From the NCBI GenBank assembly GCA_950097015.1, contig CATNEN010000028.1:496001-560000 (forward strand): a stretch of 64,000 bases of DNA, read 5' to 3'. Source of the stretch: Macrostomum hystrix. Lineage: Eukaryota > Platyhelminthes > Macrostomidae. Of this stretch, positions 47,301-58,772 are shown in pieces. The translations under genes were made by a program, and so were the position numbers. A model generated the notes under the pieces. The model was given only the letters and a program-made list of their open reading frames with translations, did no database searches and was not told the origin of the DNA. Position 1 is the first letter of the stretch; each line of letters opens with the position of its first letter.

Positions 47301-50300
47301 TTTCAGACCGGTTACTCTCTGAGAGTCATTTCAGAGCGGTTACTCTCTGAGAGTCATTTCAGAGCGGTTACTCTCAGAGAGTCATTTCAGAGCGGTTACT
47401 CTCTGAGAGTCATTTCAGAGCGGTTACTCTCTGAGAGTCATTTCAGAGCGGTTACTCTCTGAGAGTCATTTCAGAACCGTTACTCTCTGGGAGTCATTTC
47501 AAAGCGGTTACTCTCAGAGAGTCATTTCAGAACCGTTACTCTGAGAGTCATTTCAGAGCGGTTACTCTCTGAGAGTCATTTCAGAGCGGTTACTCTCTGA
47601 GAGTCATTTCAGAGCGGTGACTCTCTGAGATTCATTTCAGAGCGGTTACTCTCAGAGAGTCATTTCAGAACCGTTACTCTCTGGGAGTCATTTTTCTAGG
47701 ATTTTCTTTTTCTAAGAAAAGTTCTAGGATTCATACTCGATCGCATCAGACAAGAAAAATACTATCTGTTGTCCGAAAACCGATGCGAACTCTATCCTGG
47801 CCCTGTTGTCTTTTCTATCAGCCAAAGTCTCACAGTCTTCTCCAGTGCAAGCAGCAAGCAAATTACTAGAAGGAAAGTGATGAGAATAGCGTTGGGAAAC
47901 GAACCACCGGGGGGATATCTTGCCGGGGGAAGAGGGAGAATGGGAAGAGAAATTAATGCATGAGAACAAGAACCAGTTGCAGAGGAGCGGACTAAATTGC
48001 TAGTAGCGCGGCCGCGGCAGCTGGGCGCTCATTTCCTCGCACAGTTTAGTTCCAATTTCAGGCAGATCCGGGCTAAACCCGTGTTTGTTCTCCGATGTCT
48101 TCTCCTGAATTTCATCTCTCTCTCTCTCTGACTTTCTCGCCGCAGTAGCGGCGTTTATAAGCGCAAAATCTAGAGATAGATAGACGCGATAACGCAGTGC
48201 AGTGTCTGTGTGTCTGTCTGTCTCGAACCCTCGTCATATAGCTTTCCTCTCTAGAGATGGGAAGATCGAATTGTGTTGCGTACACACAATCTTGGAGAGA
48301 GAGAGAGAGCAAGTACTTTTACAGCTTTTCCCAACGTCCGTCTGTCCATTACCAACAATTTTAACAAATGGAATGGCTTGGAATGGAATGGATTGGCATA
48401 GAATTGGAAGCATTGGCATGGGATGGGATGGATTGGCATGGGGTGGATTGGCTTGGGATGGGATGGCTTGGCTTGGGATGGATTGGCTTTGAATGGGAAG
48501 GATTGGCATGGCTTGGGATGGATTGGCATGGCTTGGGATGGATTGGCTTTGAATGGGAAGGATTGGCATTGCTTGGGATGGATTGGCATGGCTTGGGATG
48601 GATTGGCTTTGAATGGGAAGGATTGGCATGGCTTGGGAAGGATTGGCTTGGGATGGATTGGCTTGGGATGGATTGGTTTGGGATGGATTGGCTAGGGATG
48701 GATTGGCTTGGGATGGATTGGCATGGCTTGGGATGGATTGGCTTTGAATGGGAAGGATTGGCATGGCTTGGGAAGGATTGGCTTGGGATGGATTGGCTTG
48801 GGATGGATTGGCTTGGGATGGATTGGCTTGGGATGGATTGGCTTGGGATGGATTGGCTTGGGATGGATTGGCTTGGGATGGATTGGCTTGGGATGGATTG
48901 GCTTGGGATGGATTGGCTTGGGATGGATTGGCTTGGGATGGATTGGCTTGGGATGGATTGGCTTGGGTTGGATTGGCATGGCTTGGGATGGATTGGCATG
49001 GCTTGGGAAGGATTGGCTTGGGATGGATTGGCTTGGGATGGATTGGCTTGGGATGGATTGGCTTGGGATGGATTGGCTTGGGATGGATTGGCTTGGGATG
49101 GATTGGCTTGGGATGGATTGGCTAGGGATGGATTGGCTTGGGATGGATTGGCTTGGGTTGGATTGGCATGGCTTGGGATGGATTGGCATGGCTTGGGATG
49201 GATTGGCTTGGGATGGATTGGCTTGGGATGGATTGGCTTGGGATGGATTGGCTTGGAATGGGAAGGATTGTGATGGGATGAGAAGGATTGAAAGGATCGG
49301 GAAGAATTATAATGATTGATAACTTTTGGAGCAATTGAAAGCGATTAAAGAGATCTCGAGCGATGCCAGAAATGCACTACTAATCCCCTCATTGTCCCCT
49401 CTAGACAGCGACCTAGAAGATCTGCGCAAGCGACTCAAAGAGAAAGAGACCCTGCTGGACAAGAAGAACAAGGCGCTGAGCACGGCACTAAGCGAGAAGC
49501 GCTCACTGGAGCTTCAACTAACCGAAGCCAAAGACAGCTTGGACCTCAAAGAGCGCAAAGTGTCTGTACTGCAGCGCAAAGTAGACAATCTCGAGGCCTT
49601 ACTAAGTGACAAAGAGTCTCAGCAGCAGCACGGTGGCGGCGGGGCGTCCGAGAGCTCCGAGTTGGAAAAACAGCTGGAGCGTCTGCGCGCTCAGAAGGAC
49701 CGGCTAGAGCAGGAGAACGAACAGGAGGCCGCCGGTCATCGAAGGTTAACTGGTGAGCTTAAAGCCCGGCTGTTCACACTGCAGCGCGACCTGGATGAGA
49801 AGGCCGAGTGTCTAACCGAGCTCAGAGATCAGGCCGCCGAGCTGCGCGCGGACAAGGCCAGGCTGGAGTCCAACTTGGCTGCTCTGCAGGCTGAGCTGTC
49901 AAGTGAGTATCAGCGGCTAAGATTCAACACGAAGAAAACATTTAAGTTGAGGGGATTATATTCAAGTTGAGGGGATAACATTCAAGTTGAGGGGATAACA
50001 TTCAAGTTGAGGGGATAACATTCAAGTTGAGGGGATAACATTCAAGTTGAGGGGATAACATTCAAGTTGAGAGGATGAAAAGTTAAGGGATTTTTTTCGT
50101 CGTTTGCAGCATCCCAGCTGGAGGTGCAAATGTCGCACGAAGGTGCGCAGCAGTTGTCGCCCCGTCTGCAGACCGGACGGCCCAGCGCCAGCATCGGCGC
50201 GGCGGGTTTGCGCGCCTCGGCCGCTCTGGTTGAGCAGCTGCGTCAACAGTTGCGCGACTCCGAGACGCAACGGCAGGCTAAGGAGGCCGAACTGCAAGCG

Positions 50301-53300
50301 ATGGACGAACGGTTGGCTGATCTCGAACTGCAGCTGGCTACAGCGATTGCTCAGCCATCGCCTCCACAGCAGCAACAGCAGCGACTGCCACCGGCCGGTT
50401 CAATAGACACGGCTAGACAAGTTCGCGAGCTGAATGGCGCCCTTCGTGACATGTCGCATCGAGTTGCGCAGATGCAACAGCAGCATCAACGAGATGGCAG
50501 TCAGCAAGGCGGCTGTGACGATAGCGGAGCTCTGCTTCTACAGAGGACCGGTCAGGAGCTGACGGCCCGCCTCTCTGAGATGCAAGCCATTGTTGGAAGC
50601 CTCAGTGGTGGAGCCGTCGGCGAAATAAGCTTTCCATCGTCCACCGCATCGGCGTTCACAGCAGTGGCCGCCAGCGAGCACAACGAGGCGCTGAGCGAGC
50701 TTCGCCGACAGTTGGGCGATCGGGAGAGGCAGCTGGCCAGACTGCGGGAGGAGCTGAGCTCGGCTAGGATTCAGTGCGACCAGCTCGAGGTGGAGAAGAC
50801 CCAACTGGCGGCGAGGGTAATAATATTAATAATAATAATTGCAGGAGGGCTGCGGGCAATGGCACATCATTGGGTGACACTTGACCCGCAGCCAGCGGTG
50901 AGGCAGTTCTGCCCATTTCGCTGACTCCTGAGCACACACGCACACAGATACTGTACGCAGGCACACACTCAACACAGATGTGTACATCTGCCCTGACTTT
51001 CTCATCGTCAGGGCAGGGCGTAAATTGCACGACAAGCCACCAAGCCTTCTCTCCGCGGCTGCCCCCTAAATGAATGTGGCCCCGCCGCGGAATCGAGCTC
51101 AGAGACCTTGGTGCGAGAGGCAATCGCGTTAACCACCCTCCGGCGGCGAGGGTAGGCCACTAAATGAATTATTAAATGCTGTTCTTTTGTCAATAGTAAT
51201 AGTTAATGATGTATTTAGTTGGACACTTAAGGTTCTCAACACGAATCGAGTTCCGTCAGAATTGTACTCCAAGCTCCGCTAATATCTTTGGGTTCCACCA
51301 TTCTCACGCCCACCCAGATGAGCCGCCAGCTGGCAACCGCCGAGGCCAGCCTAGCCAAAGACCTGGAGAATCAGCTGAGCGCTGCCAAGCTTCGCTTAGC
51401 CGATCGCGACGAGCGCGTTCGCCAATTGGAAAGGGAGGCCGCTCAAACACGCGACCTGCAATCGGAGCTGGACTTCCGCATCAAAGCCGTTGGCGATTTA
51501 CAGGCGTCCGTTGGCGCCAAAGACTCTCAGATTGCAATTCTTAACAAAGATCTTGAACGATTCAAGGCTGAACGCGCTTCTCTCAATCGCAGCCTGCAAG
51601 ATTTGCAGACGGAAGTGAAATGCAAGCTGGAGCGAATCAGCGATCTGGAGGCCTCGGTGCATTCGCTGCGGGACGAGCTAGCGACAGTCAGGAAGCAGCT
51701 GTTGCAGGCTGAGAGCGAAAGTAAAAACACTCGAGAAGAGCTCGGTTTCAAAGAGGAGCGCTTGCGTCACATAAATGCATCGCATGTGAGCATTCTGGAA
51801 ATAGCTTTGAGACATTGGGGTGTTCTAATGACGCCGGGGCAAAACTGTATATTGGATGTCGAGACATTCATGTGAATTTTTTTGTTTAAGATAAAAATAT
51901 GGTGCGTGTTACGATCTTAGACCTCAAATTCTTAAGACATCTCTCAAGCTACTTTATAACTCTGTTCCCGGGATGCTCCAGATGTGATGTTGTGATGTTT
52001 CCTCTGGACGCTCATGATATTTTCTCTGGCGCTCATTGTGTTTTTTTTGACGCTCTAGATGGTTTCTCTTGATCCTCAGGATGGTTTCTTTTGACTCTCA
52101 GGATGGTTTCTCTTGACGCTGTGGATGGTTTCTCTTGACGCTCTGGATGGATTCTCTTGACTCTCAGGATGGTTTCTCTTGACTCTCAGGATGGTTTCTC
52201 TTGACTCTCAGGATGGTTTCTCTTGACTCTCAGGATGGTTTCTCTTGACTCTCAGGATCGTTTCTCTTGACGCTCTGGATGGATTCGCTTGACTCTCAAG
52301 ATGGTTTCTCTTGACTCTCAGGATGGTTTCTCTTGACTCTCAGGATGGTTTCTCTTGATCCTCAGGATGGTTTCTCTTGACGCTCTGGATGATTTCGCTT
52401 GACTCTGTGGATGGTTTCTCTTGACTCTCAAGATGGTTTCTCTTGACGCTGTGGATGGTTTCTCTTGACTCTCAGAATGATTTCTGTTGACGCTCTGGAT
52501 GGTTTCTCTTGACGCTCTGGATGGTTTCGCTTGACTCTCAAGATGGTTTCTCTTGACGCTGTGGGTGGTTTCTCTTGACGCTCTGGATGGTTTCTCTTAA
52601 AGCTGGGGATGTTTTTTCTTGACGCTCAGGATGATTTCTCTTGAAGCTGGGGATGTTTTTTCTTGACGCTCTGGATGGTTTCTCTTGACGCTCTGGACGG
52701 TTACTCTTGACGCTCTGGATGGTTACTCTTGACGCTCTGGATGGTTTCTCTGGACTCTCAGGATGATTTCTCTTGAGGCTCTGGATGGTTTCTCTTGACG
52801 CTCTGGATGGTTTCTCTTGACGCTCTGGATGGTTTCTCTTGACGCTGTGAATGGTTTCTCTTGACGCTCTGGATGGTTTCTCTTGACGCTCTGGATGGTT
52901 ACTCTTGACGCTCTGGATGGTTACTCTGGACGCTCTGGATGGTTTCTCTTGACGCTCTGGATGGTTTCTCTTGACGCTCTGGATGGTTTCTCTTGACGCT
53001 CTGGATGGTTTCTCTTGACGCTCTGGATGGTTTCTCTTGACGCTCTGGATGGTTTCTCTTGACGCTGTGAATGGTTTCTCTTGACGCTCTGGATGGTTTC
53101 TCTTGACGCTCTGGATGGTTTCTCTTGACGCTCTGGATGGTTACTCTTGACGCTCTGGATGGTTACTCTGGACGCTCTGGATGGTTTCTCTGGACTCTCA
53201 GGAAGATTTTTCTTGACGCTCTGGATGGTTTCTCTTGACGCTCTAGATGGTTTCTCTTGACGCTTTAGATGGTTTCTCTTGACGCTCTGGATGGTTTCTC

Positions 53301-56300
53301 TTGACGCTCTGGATGGTTTCTCTGGACGCTCATGATGTTTTCCCCGGACACTCATAATGTTTCTCTAGACGCTCAGGAGGTTTTCTCGGGACACGAGCAA
53401 TGGATGAACGGCTCGCTAGGATAATGTACTGTAGGAGTGGTAGCGATGCATTTTCAAAATAGTTTTCCGAATTTGGCTTTCAAGACAATTAAGAAATATC
53501 TTTCCTACCCTTTTTAATCCTAGGCCGAAGAGGTGAACAGACTACGGAGTGCCAACACGGAGGCCAATGATCACGTTAATCAATTGAAGATAAAGCTCGA
53601 CTCAAAAGATCAGGAGATTAAAAAATGGAGTGCCGATCAGGTATAATTTAAGATGTGTCTATAGTAATAAAACTTTTTCATCTGAACTGAAATAATTCAT
53701 GAACTAACTTAGCAAATACTTTCTCTCAGGATAAGCTTCGAGGAGAACTCGAGGCCTGTCGGAAGCAGCTTCTCGAAGCGGAAAAGTTCGCCACCCATTT
53801 GCAAGCTGAGCTGGAGGATAAGATTACTAAACTAAAGCGACTCGATATGGAGGTGGTAAGGCTTTTGCACAGTTCAAAAACAATTCTGTAGTAGAGAATG
53901 GCTCTGAGTGCAACAATGCTCTGAGCATGCAGCGAGACATGATTAGTGCACGCTCCAAACGTCTCGGCAGCTTAACAAAACAAATACTCTCGTATAGAAA
54001 GTGTGTGTGTGTTAACCTTGGCTCGGCGGGCCAGGGCCAGTACCTGCTCCTGGGAAAAGCTCGGCGAAGAAGCCCCAGACGGTCTTGGGCTGGGACCAGA
54101 GATCCCGCGGGACGAGCGAGGTGGGAAGAGCCGGGCAGGCGAACAGATGCGTGACCGACTCTTCCTCGCCGTGGCAACGCAGGCAGGTGGCAGGCGACTG
54201 CTGATCGAGGCGGTGCTTAAAACTGGCCAGGTGAAGGCAGAAACCCGACCGGAGTTGGGCTAGCGTGGCCCGGGCGGAGCGCGGCAACTGCGTCTCGGAG
54301 GCGTCGATCACAGGCGGTGGCGCGCCGAGGACCCGATTAGGTTGCCGGTCCAGCAGGCGTTTCTGGAAGGAACGTTTCTGACAGTATAGGAACCAAACTG
54401 CAGCCGCGTCTCCGTCGCGGTTCCACCCACCAAGGTGGCAAAGAGCTGCAGATCCTCCTTCAAGGCCCGCTTGGCCACTACCTTCGTATAGAAAGTCGTG
54501 GTCATAGAAAGACGTTCAAGGCGTGCAAAAACTGGCCTTCATTCGTAGACCCTAAATTACACCTTCAAATCGATACAGTGGTACAAGTTTTCTGTTTTCA
54601 GTGCCGCACCCAGGCCCAAGAAATCGACAGGCTGCAGAAGACCATAGACGATTATCAGAATCGGCTGACCCAGACGCAGACCCGCTTGGAGGAACGGGAA
54701 CTGCGAATGCGCCGATTGGAACAGGAGAATGTGAGCTTCTTGGATGAGCTGATGATATTGGCACCATTTTTTTCGTCAAACCGTAATTCGCGCCCTGATT
54801 TGGTATCATGTGCAGCCAATTATAGTGCTGTGTACACGGCTTGATGATTAGAAAGTGTTGACAGACGTACGTGGTCGTGTGAGCATTATGTGCTGAAGGG
54901 ACAAAGCCAGCTTTGGCAATGTTGATTAAGAAAGTAATAAAAAGTAATGTTCTTTTTGAGAAATTGTTTGCTACATTTTTTGTATTTTATTTTTAGACTG
55001 ACCTGCTAGATGAAATTCATGAACTGCGCAAAAAGACTTACGAACTGGAGGGTCAGTGTGACACTCTTCGCGGCCAGCTGATGGAGCGGGGTCACAGCAG
55101 CATGGACCATCATCATCATCAAATGGTTGGCGGTGGCTTAGTCAGCGTCGGCGGAGGCGGAGGCGGAGTTGGCAGCAGCCAGACTCAGATGCATCGGATG
55201 CACAGCGAGATTAGCGAACTTCGAAACAGGTGCAAAGTGCTCAGTGAAGAGAGAGACAGGTTCCAACGAGAGCTCAAAGCACAGGTATGTTTATAATGTC
55301 CTATTGCTATACATAGTCTGTATAGTAAATAAATGCCAGTGCAGTATGTTTGACAGTAGCTGCTTAGCTGCTTTTTGACAGTGCTTGTGAGCCTTTTGCC
55401 AAAGCGAAACTTTTCCTGACACAACCTCTTAATAACATCCAGGAGAACCAGATAAGCAGTTTGCAGCAGAGCTCTCTCAGCCTGATGAACTCAAATCACG
55501 AGGTGCAGCGGCTGCAGCGCGAGTTGGCAGGGCGGCAGGCTCACGCGGAGAAGCTCCAGCTGGAGCTGCAACGGCTGAGCCAGGCGGCCAATCAGGGAAC
55601 GCACGAGCTACGCCGTCAGCTAGCTGAAACTGAGCAGCGTCTCAAGCAGCGCGAAGAGGAGTGCAAAACCAAGGAGAAGCACCTTGTAGACTGGAACGCC
55701 CACTGGGATCGGCATCAGCGCGAGTGTCAGGCTAAAGATGCGCAGGTGAAACAACTGACGCAACAATTGGAAAGAGCAGTCGCTCAGCAGAGCGCCAGCA
55801 GCCAGGAGCAATTGAAGTCGGCGACGGAGCAGCGGACTCGCGCAGAAGCCGAGCTAGCCAAAAGGGAGAAGGCCATGCAGGATCTGGCGGTAGAGCTGGG
55901 CAAGCGAGACAAAGCGCTGCAGGATCTAGCTGCTGAGCTAGGCAAGAGGGACAAGGCGCTGCAGGAGCTGGGCCGCGAGCTGCAGGCGGCGGAGCGGCTG
56001 GCAGGTGAGCCGGTTTCTGTAAAGCAATCTCCAGATTCTTTGAAGCTTAGCTGAGCTCAAAGTCAACGCTGTATTTATTTTTATTCGAGTATATTATTTT
56101 TATGGCTGTTTGTTACCAATCCTCCGCTGTGTTTAACATTTATACGATTGTCTTGAATCCCGTAATCCGCTTTGGTCACCGGTCGATCACTTCCTCTCCG
56201 TCTGTCCTATCCCAGCTGAAATGCACGAGAAGGACGCCCATCTGAAAGAGGTGTCTCGCGAGCTCAAACAATGCCAGCTGGAGCTGCAGAGTCAGAATGA

Positions 56301-58243
56301 CGAGCTGCGCGACAAAGAGCGTCGGCTATTCTCTATGCAACAAGAGCTAGACTGTCGGGCGCGTGGCGATGGTCGAGGCGGCGACAGGCGGCTATACGAG
56401 AGAAACAAGGAGCTGGAGGAGGAAATAGGTGAGGCGAACAAGGTAGAGTAGATTACAGAAAAGTATAGTAGAATCCCACAGACCAATGGTTTCTGAGGCT
56501 AATTAGAAATGGAGTTTTACAATATTTCTATGCTTAAAGAAGGAAGATAAATAATCGTGATGAGGCAATCGTGCGTTACCTTACAGGCAAGCTTCGGCGC
56601 CTTATACAAGAGAAGGAGCATCGAATTCACGTGCTGGAGACGGAGTGCTTCCAGAATCAGGCTGAGGAGATCGATAGGCTCCGTCGCGAGTTGCAGCAGG
56701 GCGCCGCCTCAGCCGCCGGCGGAGCCAATCCAGCCGGAATGGCCTCCAGTCGTAAGGAGGCGGAGCTGAACAGCGCACTGAGCGAGCTACAAAATCTGCG
56801 CGCTGACATTGCCGGCCTGAAGCGTGAGATTCAACAGCGCGAGGATACTATATCGAGACTGCAAAGGGAATGCAACGAGCGACACGGAGTCAGGCCGGGA
56901 CAGCAGCCGCCTCAGCAGCAGCCGCCTACATCTTCGCAACAACAGCAGCAACAGCAGCAGCAGCAACAGCAGCAGCAACAGCTGCAACAACTTAGCAGCG
57001 ATTATGAGCGACTGCGAGACGAACACTCTCGATGCGGACAGACCATCGGGGAGCTCAGGCGGTGAGTAGGCCTGTTGGATCGCAGGCAGTTTTCATTATT
57101 CGAGCACAGAGTCGGCCTGTTTAGAGTCTGATAGGGTTCATCTTTACTTTTTTTCAATCACGCATGCAGCGAGTTGGAGAAGCGCGAACGAGAGCTTCAC
57201 ACCCTGGAGCAGCAGCTGGATCGTCAGGTGCTTGAGCTGTTGGAATCTCGCGAGGAAGCATTGATGTCCGCCGTGTGCGAGAAGGACGCCAACATCGCCC
57301 TGCTGGAGCTGAGTTCGCAGGGTCGCGGCGGTGCAGGCAACCAGCAGATTCAGAATCAGATACGCAAATTCTGCGACGAGAAGGCGAAACTGCAGAGCCA
57401 ACTGCAACAACTCGTTAGTCTCACTTGTGTTTTTTGTTCTTTAGTTCCAAAACTATTCCTAGAGCTATATTTAGAACCCCATGCGTATAGTGCATTTCGA
57501 TTCGCTAAGGATCTAGAGCTGTATACTTATTTTCAGCACTTCTGTCCCTACAAATTTTATCACTAACCAGTGGCCAAGATCTGTACTTTCAGTTCAGAGA
57601 CCAGCTTCTCTGGGCGTCCCAGTGGGGTAACAGCGTTTGATTGCCCGCGCTTGGCGCTGGACAACCCCCTGAGACCAATAAACCAACCTGTTTAGTTCTA
57701 GACCAGCCTTCCCTAAATACCACCCGACTCCGAGAGATGTGTCCTCTGCTGTCGCATCATTATATACACAATGTACCAGTCGCAGTATTTCCGATTGAGT
57801 TTATTGGACTCATTTTCTGTATATCAGTTTACCATTCCATGACGCTTTTTTGGATTAGGCATCACGTTTCGTCACTGAGAAGATGCTGTTATATAAAACG
57901 AGCTTGTCCGTATGCTCTTATTGAAATGATCACTTTCGATTCAGATAATATGGCTGAGTGATTTTCATTTTTAGCTATACAAACGGTAAAATCCCTTCAT
58001 TATATTTTTGTCACAGAATAATTTCAATATCTAGCATTTTATCAACTTTCTATAAAACCTTTCTTCACAACTCCAACACTAATGCAGACAAACTCAAAGG
58101 TCAAGCTGAAAGAGCAGCAACAGAAGCGACTGAGCGGCGTTGTTGGACCTCAGCAGCAGCTTCATCATCCGTCAGTATCAACTGCAACAAATAGTCAGCA
58201 ACAACAGAAGCCAACGATGACTATGAGCAACATAAGGCGATAG
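38367..58243 (+). CDS. ERC: ERC/ELKS/Bruchpilot active-zone scaffold (15 exons, about 1682 aa)
   Basis: Coiled-coil scaffold of the presynaptic active zone. Exons: 38367-38644, about 42221-42542, 42781-43246, 49405-49902, 50110-50816, 51318-51785, 53524-53640, 53730-53855, 54602-54730, 54997-55284, 55443-56004, 56216-56428, 56587-57061, 57170-57413, 58088-58243 (stop TAG). All are GT-AG; phases agree throughout. The exon 2 acceptor is ambiguous by a few codons. Family signatures: LKEKETLLDKKNKALS and DLKERKVSVLQRKVDNL (exon 4), EEALMSAVCEKDANIALLEL (exon 14), then QLQQL spliced to TNSKVKLKEQQQKRL. The N-terminus is Ser/Pro/Ala-rich; the rest is heptad-rich coiled coil with inserted polyQ (exon 13), HHHH and poly-Gly (exon 10). 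Its length is nearer to fly Brp than to vertebrate ERC (about 1100). It ends SNIRR without the IWA-type PDZ ligand of vertebrate ERCs. A GGTTTCTCAG acceptor lies 8 nt before the ATG. Confidence 0.9.
38675..41320. repeat. 31-bp satellite in ERC intron 1, about 85 copies
   Basis: Units share aagatcctctcgggattt/c and alternate between three variant starts: ttctgataatcta, gtcatcaatctcc and gccatcaatctcc. The ttctgataatc form recurs every two to seven units, which gives higher-order blocks. Since 31 is not a multiple of 3, the long frames across it rotate through all three readings. Confidence 0.97.
41326..42220. other. Remainder of ERC intron 1
   Basis: Non-repetitive intronic sequence after the 31-bp array. 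Nothing recognisable apart from the acceptor region of exon 2. Confidence 0.5.
42608..42735. repeat. 18-bp tandem repeat in ERC intron 2
   Basis: About seven units of gcggagtgaggttgat plus a variable gc, gt or at dinucleotide. It lies in the short 238-bp intron between exons 2 and 3. Confidence 0.9.
43854..44251 (-). mobile_element. Full-length family A SINE with 12-bp TSD, ERC intron 3
   Basis: On the minus strand it has the complete head (box A and box B visible in reverse as gaatcgaacttaaggac), the full body, and an AT-rich tail of att/aat repeats. An exact 12-bp duplication aagaacaagggc lies at 43842-43853 and 44252-44263. This copy helps define the element as roughly 350 bp plus tail. 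Confidence 0.92.
44264..45187. other. ERC intron 3, unique part
   Basis: No recognisable coding or mobile sequence. Short open frames are absent. Confidence 0.5.
45188..47693. repeat. 28-bp palindrome-bearing satellite in ERC intron 3, about 89 copies
   Basis: Units of gagagtcatttcag followed by agcggttactctct or variants (aaccgttac, accggtgac). Every unit junction forms an odd palindrome ACTCTC-W-GAGAGT in which W is A or T, so the two common variants are reverse complements of each other. A ctctggg form breaks the palindrome in some units. Confidence 0.97.
47694..48364. other. ERC intron 3, between two arrays
   Basis: Unique sequence containing a (TC)n run at about 48113-48128 and an (AG)n run at about 48295-48311. 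These are inverted relative to each other and could pair. Otherwise nothing was recognised. Confidence 0.5.
48365..49270. repeat. 15-bp tandem repeat in ERC intron 3
   Basis: Runs of gattggcttgggatg (15 bp), with longer variants containing gattggcatggcttgggatg and gctttgaatgggaag. About 60 units. Because 15 is a multiple of 3 it is open in several frames on both strands; none is a gene. Confidence 0.95.
49937..50075. repeat. 20-bp tandem repeat in ERC intron 4
   Basis: Seven nearly identical copies of attcaagttgaggggataac. They begin about 35 bp after the exon 4 donor and fill most of a 207-bp intron. Confidence 0.95.
50820..51141 (-). mobile_element. Family A SINE inserted at the ERC exon 5 splice donor
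   Basis: Reversed full-length SINE with AT-rich tail (taatattaataataataatt) at the left and head at the right (box B seen as gaatcgagctc). A 13-bp exact target duplication ggcggcgagggta lies at 50807-50819 and 51142-51154. The duplicated target includes the AGG|GTA donor of exon 5, so the original donor now exists twice, at 50817 and 51152. Confidence 0.93.
51995..53385. repeat. 22-bp tandem repeat in ERC intron 6, about 63 copies
   Basis: Units ggatggtttctcttgacgct plus ct. Frequent variants are gactctca, gatcctca and gacgctgt. It fills most of the 1.7-kb intron between exons 6 and 7. Confidence 0.95.
54003..54484 (-). mobile_element. 5'-truncated non-LTR retrotransposon (LINE) fragment, ERC intron 8
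   Basis: On the minus strand a frame reads KRLLDRQPNRVLGAPPPVID, then LPRSARATLAQLRSGFCLHL and a C-terminal zinc-knuckle-like CLRCHGEEESVTHLFACP. That is the usual end of the ORF2 protein in several LINE clades. It ends in an ACACAC-type tail at 54003. An exact 12-bp direct repeat cgtatagaaagt lies at 53991-54002 and 54485-54496 and is probably the target duplication. Only the 3' end of the element is present. Confidence 0.75.
57414..58087. other. ERC intron 14
   Basis: 674 bp of AT-rich sequence with no repeat array, unusual for this gene. Open frames within it have no supporting signal. Confidence 0.5.
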
Positions 58244-58353
58244 TGGCTATGTGCGACTGTTCAACAGATCAGAGTGCTATATTCGACGCTATAAATGCCG
58301 TGCATTATTAATTTTGATTGAATTGTTTACTTGTAGCGATCGTAGCGACTCGT

Positions 58354-58371
58354 ATTAAATAGACGATTAAA
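58354..58371 (+). terminator. Possible ERC polyadenylation signals
   Basis: Two ATTAAA hexamers (58354-58359, 58366-58371) about 110-125 bp after the ERC stop. This is a common variant signal in animals, but no cleavage site can be placed. Confidence 0.3.
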
Positions 58372-58772
58372 TGTAATTTTTCAAACAAAAATAGTGCTTT
58401 AACATTGTACAAGTAGTCTAGTAGTAAAATATAATTTATCTACAGGTACAGCATAATGATTTCTTATCACCTGTCTCACATTTCATTAGATGATAATAGT
58501 GGCTTTCTCTGCGCTCCTTTAGTTCACCTATTTTTTGCATGCTATAGTCGAATTTGCTGCTTATTAACAAATAACCGTTGTCTCTAGTCATTTATAGTCA
58601 TTTGTTTGTATTTTTCTGTACATGCGCTTCTCCTTTAGACCAGGCTATTCTATTTTTCATTCCAAAGAATTTTTCCTTTTCTTTAAGATATCACACAGAT
58701 AGCATCGAACATATTGAAAAGATGAAAATCAAATCCTATATACACATGATAACCAATGATGTTTTTGTTTTA

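Noticed and set aside
48234-49334. Gly/Trp/Leu-rich and Pro/Ser-rich frames on both strands
   Set aside because: They come from the 15-bp repeat in ERC intron 3 and have no exon signals in phase with the neighbours.
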